Assembly: GCF_018294505.1 (NCBI RefSeq)
Contig: NC_057802.1
Coordinates: forward strand, 313,028,209-313,092,208
Reading direction: 5' to 3'
Length of the DNA: 64,000 bases
From: Triticum aestivum
Taxonomy: Eukaryota; Streptophyta; Magnoliopsida; Poales; Poaceae
The first letter of the stretch is position 1; each line of letters opens with the position of its first letter. A program made the translations under genes and the position numbers. Positions 57,455 to 64,000 of the stretch are shown piece by piece. The notes under the pieces were generated by a model. The model had not been told where the DNA came from. It saw only the letters and a program-made list of their open reading frames with translations, and did not search any database.

Positions 57455-58519
57455 CTATTCCTTTGGTGAAGTTGTACAACCTGTATGCTCCATTGTGTAT
57501 GACCTTGGGTATGGCAAATGGTCCCTCCCGGGGGGTGCCATCTTGTGAGGTTTCTGTTGATCCACTCGGAGGACTAGGACTCCTTCCTGGAAGGCACGTC
57601 CTCTGACGTGTCTATCGTGGTAGCGATGCAAGTCTTGTTGGTACAACGTTGATCTTATAAGCGCTAGCTCACTCTCCTCCTCCAAAAGGTCTAGGCCATC
57701 CTGCCTTGCCTCCTCGGCTTCAGCCTCCGAGTAAAGATCCACTCGGGGAGAGTTGTGGCGCAGATCACTCAACAAGACCGCCTCTGATCCGTACACCATA
57801 AAGAATGGGGTGCGGTTGGTGGATCGATTCGGGGTCGTCCGCAATCCCCAAAGGACAGACGGTAACTCGGTTACCCAGGCGCCTGCTGCATGAATTAGGT
57901 CGCGCATGTGGCGAGGCTTCAATCCTTGGAGTATGAGTCTGTTTGCTCTCTCGGCTTGCCCATTCGACTGTGGGTGCACCACAGAGGCGTAGTCGACCCG
58001 AGTGCCCTGGGTGTAGTAGAACTTGTGGAACTCATCCGAGTCGAAGTTAGACCCGTTGTCGGTGATGATGCCGTGTGGGACTTAGAATCTGAAGATAATC
58101 TCCTTGATGAATTGAATCGTAGTGGCTGAGTCCAGCTTTTTTATGGGTTTGGCCTCAATCACTTGGTGAACTTGTCCACTGCTACCAGTGGGTGCGTGAA
58201 GCCACTCGCCCCAGTCAGGAGGGGGCCGACCATGTCGAGTCCCCAGATGGCGAATGGCCAAGTGAGGGGGATAGTCTTCAGGGCAGACACCGGCTTGTGT
58301 GACTGGTTCGCATAGAACTGGCACCTGATGCATTGATCCACTATGTCTCGGGCGGCCTCATTGGCTCGGGGCCAATAGAATTTGGCTTTGAATGCTTTGG
58401 CGACCAAGGTCCGAGAGGATGCATGATGCCCACATGTTCCCGAGTGAATCTCTTGCAGTATTTGTTGCCCTTCCTCCGGGAATATGCATTGCTGAGTGAC
58501 TCCAGTCGTACTTTTCTTT
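57455..58519 (-). pseudogene. Element F integrase
   Basis: Minus-strand order: HHCC zinc finger (EIHSGTCGHHA ... CIRCQFY), core start GLDMVGPL near 58235, then AVDKFTKWIEAKPI, an in-frame stop near 58084, ITDNGSNF, and PQSNGQAERANRLILQG with the catalytic Glu, then WGLRTTPNRSTNRTPFFMVY. A charged C-terminal part runs to about 57455. It is close to D's integrase in layout but clearly diverged. It is degraded by stops and small indels. Confidence 0.85.
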
Positions 58520-59333
58520 TATAGTTGATCTCCCATAACGGTGAAGGCCTTGGATCGGCAGACGATCTGGCGGGCTTCACCTTCATCCTTTGGGAGCTCT
58601 TGCCGGAGCAAGTATGTCAGGTATGGCTCGGTCCACTTGGGAGGTATGATTAGTATCTCTTGGACCAGATCAATTACTGTGGGAATGTCTACTTCAGTCG
58701 GATTGGAAGGTCCGACTGGTTGCGGGGGCTCTTCCACAAAAGGATCTTCCTTGATCATGGGCGAGTGTAAGTGTTCTAAGAACACATTCTTGGGTACTGC
58801 CTTCTGAATGGAGCCCATTTTGGCTAGGTCGTCAACCATTTGGTTTATGAGTCGTAGTACATGATGGAGCTCCAGCCCTTCAAAGTGTTTTTCCAGTTTC
58901 CGAACGCGTTGAAATAGCCGGTCATCACAGGGCTACGGATATCCCATTCTTTCATGACTTGGTTCACCACTAGATCCGAGTCACCATAAACCATTAGTCG
59001 GCGAATTCCCAGAGAAATTTCCATTCACAGCCCATACAGGAGAGCTTCGTACTCGGCTTCGTTGTTGGAGTCGTCGAAGTGAATCTAAAGCACATAACTG
59101 AGTCGATCGTCCATAGGAGACACCAAGACCACTCCGACCTCGGAGCCGTGGAGAATCTTGGAGCCATAGAAGAACATCGTCCAGTGTTCAGGAACGCTCG
59201 GGGCAGGCTGCTCTTGTTCAATCCATTTGACTAGGAAATCTACCAAGGCTTGTGACTTGATGGCTTTCTTAGCTTCAAACTTTATGTCCAACTGAAGGAG
59301 CTCGATGGCCCACTTAGCCACTCGGGCCATGGC
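58520..59333 (-). pseudogene. Element F RNase H pair, 3' part, and linker
   Basis: Next to element G the sequence reads ARVAKWAIELLQLDIKF and KSQALVDFLVKW, the end of the gypsy RNase H. A second, archaeal-type RNase H follows: FYGSKILHGSEVGVVLVSP (first acidic residue lost or changed), NNEAEYEALLYGL with catalytic Glu, and VYGDSDLVVNQV. The linker to integrase contains EDPFVEEPPQPVGPSNP. Several stops are present. F therefore has the same dual RNase H as D, which places it in the Tat lineage. Confidence 0.78.
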
Positions 59334-61044
59334 TGTTGGGGAACGTAGTAATTTCAAAAAAAATCCTACGCACACACAGGATCATGGTGATGCATAGCAA
59401 CGAGAGGGGAGAGTGTTGTCTACGTACCCTCGTAGACCGAAAGCGGAAGCGTTATATCAACGCGGTTGATGTAGTCGTACGTCTTCACGATCCGACCGAT
59501 CCAAGTACCGAAAGCACGGCACCTCCGAGTTCTGCACACGTTCGGCTCGGTGACGTCCTCACCTTCTCGATCCAGCAAGAGGGGCGAAGTAGTAGATGAG
59601 TTCCGGCAGCACGACGGCATGGTGACGGTGTTGGTGAAGAACAATCTTCGCAGGGCTTCGCCTAAGCACTACGAAAACTATGATGGAGGATAAACTAGAG
59701 GAGACGGGGTTGCCGGCACACGGCTTGGTGTTTCTTGATGTGTCTTGGGTGCTAGCCCTACCCCTCTATTTATATGTTGAGCCTTGGGGTCGAAACTTGG
59801 AGTAAAAGCCTCCACAAAGTCGGTTTCACCCGAAAGGCAAGAGTCCTTCTCGGACTCCAGGGCCAGACGCCAGGGTTCCCAGCGTCTGGACCCAGACGCC
59901 AGGGACCCTGGCATCTAGCCCCTGGACTCCGCAAAACTTCCTTTTGCGCTTTCCAAAAACCTCGTGGGCTTTCCCCTTTGGACCAGATAAAGTGTTCTCG
60001 TGCCCAAACATTTCCGGAAACATACGGAACCCCTTCCGATGGATTCCGGAACCCTTCCGGAGATCAAACACTACTATCCACATATCAATCTTTACTTCCG
60101 GACCATTCCGGAGTTCCTCGTCATATCCGTGATCTCATCCGAAACTGCGAACAACATTCGGTCACCAACATACATAACTCATAGTACTATATCGTCAACG
60201 AACGTTAAGCGAGCGGACCCTACAGGTTCGAGAACTATGTAGACATGACCGAGACACCTCTCTGGTCAATAACCAAAAGCGGGACCTCGATGCCCATATT
60301 GGCTCCTACATATTCTACGAAGATCTTTATCGGTCAGACCGCATAACAACATACGTTGTTCCCTTTGTCATCGGTATGTTACTTGCCCGAGATTCGATCG
60401 TCAGTATCTCAATACCTAGTTCAATCTCGTTACCGGCAAGTCTCTTTACTCGTTCCGTAATACATCATCCCGCAACTAACTCATTAGTTGCAATGCTTGC
60501 AAGGCTTTTAGTGATGTGCATTACCGAGTGGGCCCAGAGATACCTCTCCGACAATCGGAGTGACAAATCCTAATCTCGAAATACGCCAACCCAACAAGTA
60601 CCTTTGGAGACACCTGTAGAGCACCTTTATTATCACCCAGTTACGTTGTGACGTTTGGTAGCACACAAAGTGTTCCTCCGGTAAACGGGAGTTGCATAAT
60701 CTCATAGTCATAATAACATGTATAAGTCATGAAGAAAGTAATAGCAGAATATTAAATGATCGAGTGCTAAGCTAACGGAATGGGTCAAGTCAATCACATC
60801 ATTCTCCTAATGATGTGATCCCGTTAATCAAATGACAACTCATGTCAATGGCTAGGAAACATAATCATCTTTGATCAACGAGCTAGTCAAGTAGAGGCAT
60901 ACTAGTGACACTCTGTTTGTCTATGTATTCACACAAGTATTATGTTTCCGGTTAATACAATTCTAGCATGAATAATAAACATTTATCATGATATAAGGAA
61001 ATAAATAATAACTTTATTATTGCCTCTAGGGCATATTTCCTTCA
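59334..61044 (-). repeat. 3' LTR of element G
   Basis: 1711 bases, TGTTGGGG to CCTTCA on the plus strand. The TATA motif on the minus strand is TATAAATA at 59767-59774. It lacks the plastid insert of the 10978-12895 copy and is the reference for that finding. Confidence 0.93.
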
Positions 61045-61056
61045 GTCTCCCACTTG
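61045..61056 (-). other. Polypurine tract of element G
   Basis: On the minus strand AAGTGGGAGAC abuts the LTR start TGAAGG; this is the usual plus-strand primer of this copia group. Confidence 0.85.
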
Positions 61057-61527
61057 CACTAGAGTCAATAATCTAGTTCACATCGCCATGTGATTTAACA
61101 TCAATAGTTCACATCTTTATGTGGTTAACACCCATAGTTCACATCGATATGTGATCAACACCCAAAGGGTTTACTAGAGTCAGTAATCTAGTTCACATCA
61201 CTATGTGATTAACACCCAAAGAGTACTAAGGTGAGATCACGTTTTGCTTGTGAGATAATTTTAGTCAACGGGTCTGTCACATTCAGATCCGTAAGTATTT
61301 TGCAAATTCTATGTCTACAATTCTCTGCATGGAGCTACTCTAGCTAATAGCTCCCACTTTCAATATGTATCCAGATTGAGACTTAGAGTCATCTAGATCA
61401 GTGTCAAAAACTTGCATCAACGTAACCCTTTTACGACGAGCCTTTTGTCACCTCCATAATCGAGAAACATATCCTTATTCCACTAAGGATAATTTTGACC
61501 GCTGTACAGTGATCTACTCCTAGATCA
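61057..61527 (-). other. Element G 3' internal region
   Basis: It contains four imperfect repeats of a unit with AGTTCACATC and TATGTG(A/G)T(C/T)AACACCCA-like sequence (about 61070-61220), then degraded RNase H coding sequence towards 61527. No intact frame. Confidence 0.55.
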
Positions 61528-62620
61528 CTATTGTACTCCCTTGCCAAACTCAGTGGTAGGGTATACAATAGATCTAGTACATAGCATGGCATACATTATA
61601 GAACCTATGGCTGAGGCATAGGGAATGACTTTTATTCTCTTTCTATCTTCTGTCGTGGTCGGGCTTTGAGTCTTACTCAATTTCACACCTTGTAACACAG
61701 GCAAGAACTCTTTCTTTGATTGTTCCATTTTGAACTATTTCAAAATCTTGTCAAGGTATGTACTCATTGAAAAAACTTATCAAGCGTCTTGATCTATCTC
61801 TATAGATCTTGATGCTCAATATGCAAGTAGCTTCACCGAGGTCTTTCTTTGAAAAAACTCCTTTCAAACACTCCTTTATGCTTTGCAAAATAATTCTACA
61901 TTATTTTCGATCAACAATATGTCATTCACATATACTTATCAGAAATGTTGTAGTGCTCCCACTCACTTTCTTGTAAATATAGGCTTCACCGCAAGTATGT
62001 ATAAAACTATATGCTTTGATCAACTCATCAAAGCGTATATTCCAACTCCGAGATGCTTGCACCAGTCCATAGATGGATCGCTGGAGCTTGCACATTTTGT
62101 TAACACCTTTAGGATCGACAAAACCTTCTGGTTGCATCATATACAACTCTTTTTTAAGAAATCCATTAAGGAACGTAGTTTTGACATCCATTTGCCAGAT
62201 TTCATAAAATGTGGCAATTTGCTAACATGATTCAGACAGACTTAAGCATCGCTACGAGTGAGAAAATCTCATCGTAGTCAACGCCTTGAACTTTGTCAAA
62301 AAAACTTTTTTTCAACAAGTCTAGCTTTGTAGATAGTAACACTACTATCAGCGTCCGTCTTCCTCTTGAAGATCCATTTATTTTCTATGGCTTGCCGATC
62401 ATCGGGCAAGTCAACCAAAGTCCACACTTTGTTCTCATACATGGATCTCATCTCAGATTTCATGGCCTCAAGCCATTTCGCAGAATATGGGCTCATCATC
62501 GCTTCCTCATAGTTCGTAGGTTCGTCATGGTCAAGTAACATGACCTCCAGAATAGGATTACCGTACCACTCTGGTGCGGATCTCACTCTGGTTTACCTAC
62601 GAGGTTCGGTAGTAACTTGA
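61528..62620 (-). pseudogene. pol: Element G reverse transcriptase and RNase H (copia), degraded
   Basis: Minus-strand pieces in several frames: SAKWLEAMKSEMRSMYENKVW and NKWIFKRKTDADSSV (RT start, 62296-62586), [20 protein letters not shown] and [18 protein letters not shown] (61922-62191). The catalytic box reads YVND at 61921-61932, where active elements have YVDD, a single G to A change. The following PYASAIGSIMYAMLCTRSI (61528-61728) is the start of RNase H. Many stops and shifts are present. Confidence 0.88.
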
Positions 62621-64000
62621 TCTGAAGTTACATGATCATCATCATTAGCTTCCTCACTAATTGGTGTAGGAGTCACAGGAATAGATTTCTGTGATGAACT
62701 ACTTTCCAATAAGGGAGCAGGTACAGTTACCTCATCAAGTTCTACTTTCCTCCCACTCACTTCTTTCAAGAGAAACTCCTTCTCTAGAAAGGATCCATTC
62801 TTAGCAACGAATGTCTTGCCTTCGGATCTGTGATAGAAGGTGTACCCAACATTTTCTTTTGGGTATCCTATGAAAACGCAGTTCTCCGATTTGGGTTTGA
62901 GCTTATCAGGTTGAAACTTTTTCGCATAAGCATCGTATCCCCAAACTTTAAGAAACGACAGCTTAGGTTTCTTGCTAAACCATAGCTCATACGGTGTCGT
63001 CTCGACGGATTAGACGGTGCCCTATTTAATGTGAATGCAGCTGTCTTTAATGCATAACCCTAGAACGATAGTGGTAAATCGGTAAGAGACATCATAGATT
63101 GCACTATATCCAATAAAGTACGATTATGACGTTCGGACACACCATTATGCTGTGGTGTTCCAGGTGGCATGAATTTGTGAAACTATTCCACATTGTTTTA
63201 ATTCAAGGCCAAACTAGTAACTCAAATATCCGTCTCTGCGATCAAATCGCAGAAAAACTTTTATTTTCTTGTTACAATGATTCTCCACTTCACTCTGAAA
63301 TTCTTTGAACTTTTCAACTGTTTCAGTTTCATTAAGTAGATATACCCATATCTGCTCAAATCATCTGTGAAGGTTAGGAAATAACGATACCTGCCGCGAG
63401 CCTCAACACTCATCGGACCGCATATATCGGTATGTATTATTTCCAATAAGTCAGTAGCTCGCTGCATTGTTCCGGAGAACGGAGTCTTAGTCATCTTGCC
63501 CATGAGGCATGGTTCGCAAGCATCAACTAATTAATAATCAAGTGATTCCAAAAGCCCATCAGCATGGATTTTCTTCATGCGCTTTACACCAATATGACCT
63601 AAACGACAGTGCCACAAATAAGTTGCACTATCATTATTAACTTTGCATCTTTTGGCTTCAATGTTATGAATATGTTTATCACTACAATCGAGATCCAACA
63701 AACCATTTTCATTGGGTGTATGACCATAGAAGGTTTTATTCATGTAAACAGAATAACAATTATTCTCTAACTTAAATGAATAACTGTATTGCAATAAACA
63801 TGATCAAATCCTATCCATGCTCAACGCAAACACCATATAACACTTATTTAGGTTCAACACTAATCCCGAAAGTATAGGGAGTGTGCGATGATGATCATAT
63901 CAATCTTGGAACTACTTCCAACACACATCGTCACTTCGCCCTTAACTAGTTTCTGTTCATTCTGCAACTCCCGTTTCGAGTCACTAATCTTAGCAACTGA
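62621..64000 (-). pseudogene. pol: Element G integrase, GAG-pre-integrase and protease end (copia), degraded
   Basis: Minus-strand order from the window edge: KRELQNEQKLVKGEVTMCVG (end of protease region), GAG-pre-integrase with LWHCRLGHIGVKRMKKI (HHCC finger, 63531-63794), integrase start IIHTDICGPM (first catalytic Asp) and FLTFTDDLSRYGYIYLM (63261-63503). A degraded core follows, then the C-terminal linker PYELWFSKKPKLSFLKVWGY and GYPKENVGYTFYHRSEGKTF near 62830-62990. Stops and frameshifts are frequent. The gene is cut by the end of the window. Confidence 0.85.

Larger units (their letters stand above)
57186..59333 (-). mobile_element. Element F, right fragment (integrase and RNase H)
   Basis: F continues with the rest of the 70-base array (57186-57240), about 210 noncoding bases, then integrase and RNase H on the minus strand. 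The RT and 5' half lie beyond element G, outside the window. Confidence 0.85.
59334..64000 (-). mobile_element. Element G, BARE/WIS/Angela-type copia retrotransposon (partial)
   Basis: Minus-strand element with its 3' LTR at 59334-61044, polypurine tract at 61045-61056, and pol running off the right end of the window. Pol order (integrase before RT) is that of Ty1/copia. It interrupts the RNase H of element F. Its second LTR and target duplication are not in the window. Confidence 0.92.

Overview
This window is intergenic DNA from a large grass genome, almost certainly a Triticeae species (wheat, Aegilops, barley or rye). The basis is that three LTRs carry the ends typical of BARE-1/WIS/Angela copia elements, and nearly all the rest is nested LTR retrotransposons of kinds common in that tribe. 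I found no ordinary host gene, tRNA or rRNA. Almost every base can be assigned to a transposable element, and nearly all coding regions are broken by stops, frameshifts or insertions. Family names are from memory of terminal sequences and are tentative. Letters A-G are local labels.

Layout from outside in. Element F (Ty3/gypsy, Tat lineage, minus strand) is the oldest layer and is cut into pieces at 1-1348, 36459-37707 and 57186-59333. Into F went element A (1497-36458, plus, Sabrina-like, with a truncated second copy fused upstream), element D (37708-57185, plus, Tat lineage, target duplication CATAT) and element G (59334 to the end, minus, BARE/WIS/Angela-type copia). Element B (6398-32047, same family as A) sits inside A just before its second ORF. 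B in turn holds a copia solo LTR (10978-12895, CTCCA), a solo LTR of C type (14463-16084) and element C1 (19317-31874). C1 holds a 4.46 kb LARD-like solo LTR (20268-24726, TTTGT) that contains a 359-base N gap, and a small CACTA-like insert (about 28840-29142). D holds a copia solo LTR (42513-44251, GAAGC) and element E (45455-53741, GTACC). The deepest stack is five layers: F > A > B > C1 > LARD.

How the genes work. D is the only element with a recognisable full gypsy set: gag, protease, reverse transcriptase, two RNase H domains and integrase. On the opposite strand between integrase and the 3' LTR it also has an intron-containing gene with at least seven exons; F keeps pieces of the same kind of antisense gene. 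A, B and E encode only gag and protease and have no RT, RNase H or integrase. A and B add a second ORF of unknown function. C1 has only one unknown acidic ORF. All four share a primer-binding site that fits plant tRNA-Asp and a similar LTR start, so they probably depend on enzymes of an Athila-type partner.

The points I would look at first are: the spliced antisense gene in D; the ORF2 module of A and B, bracketed by an LTR-like leader and a polypurine-tract-like motif; a plastid rpoA fragment captured inside a copia solo LTR (12511-12705); the duplicated primer-binding site of C1; and a 66-base noncoding block identical in C1 and E.
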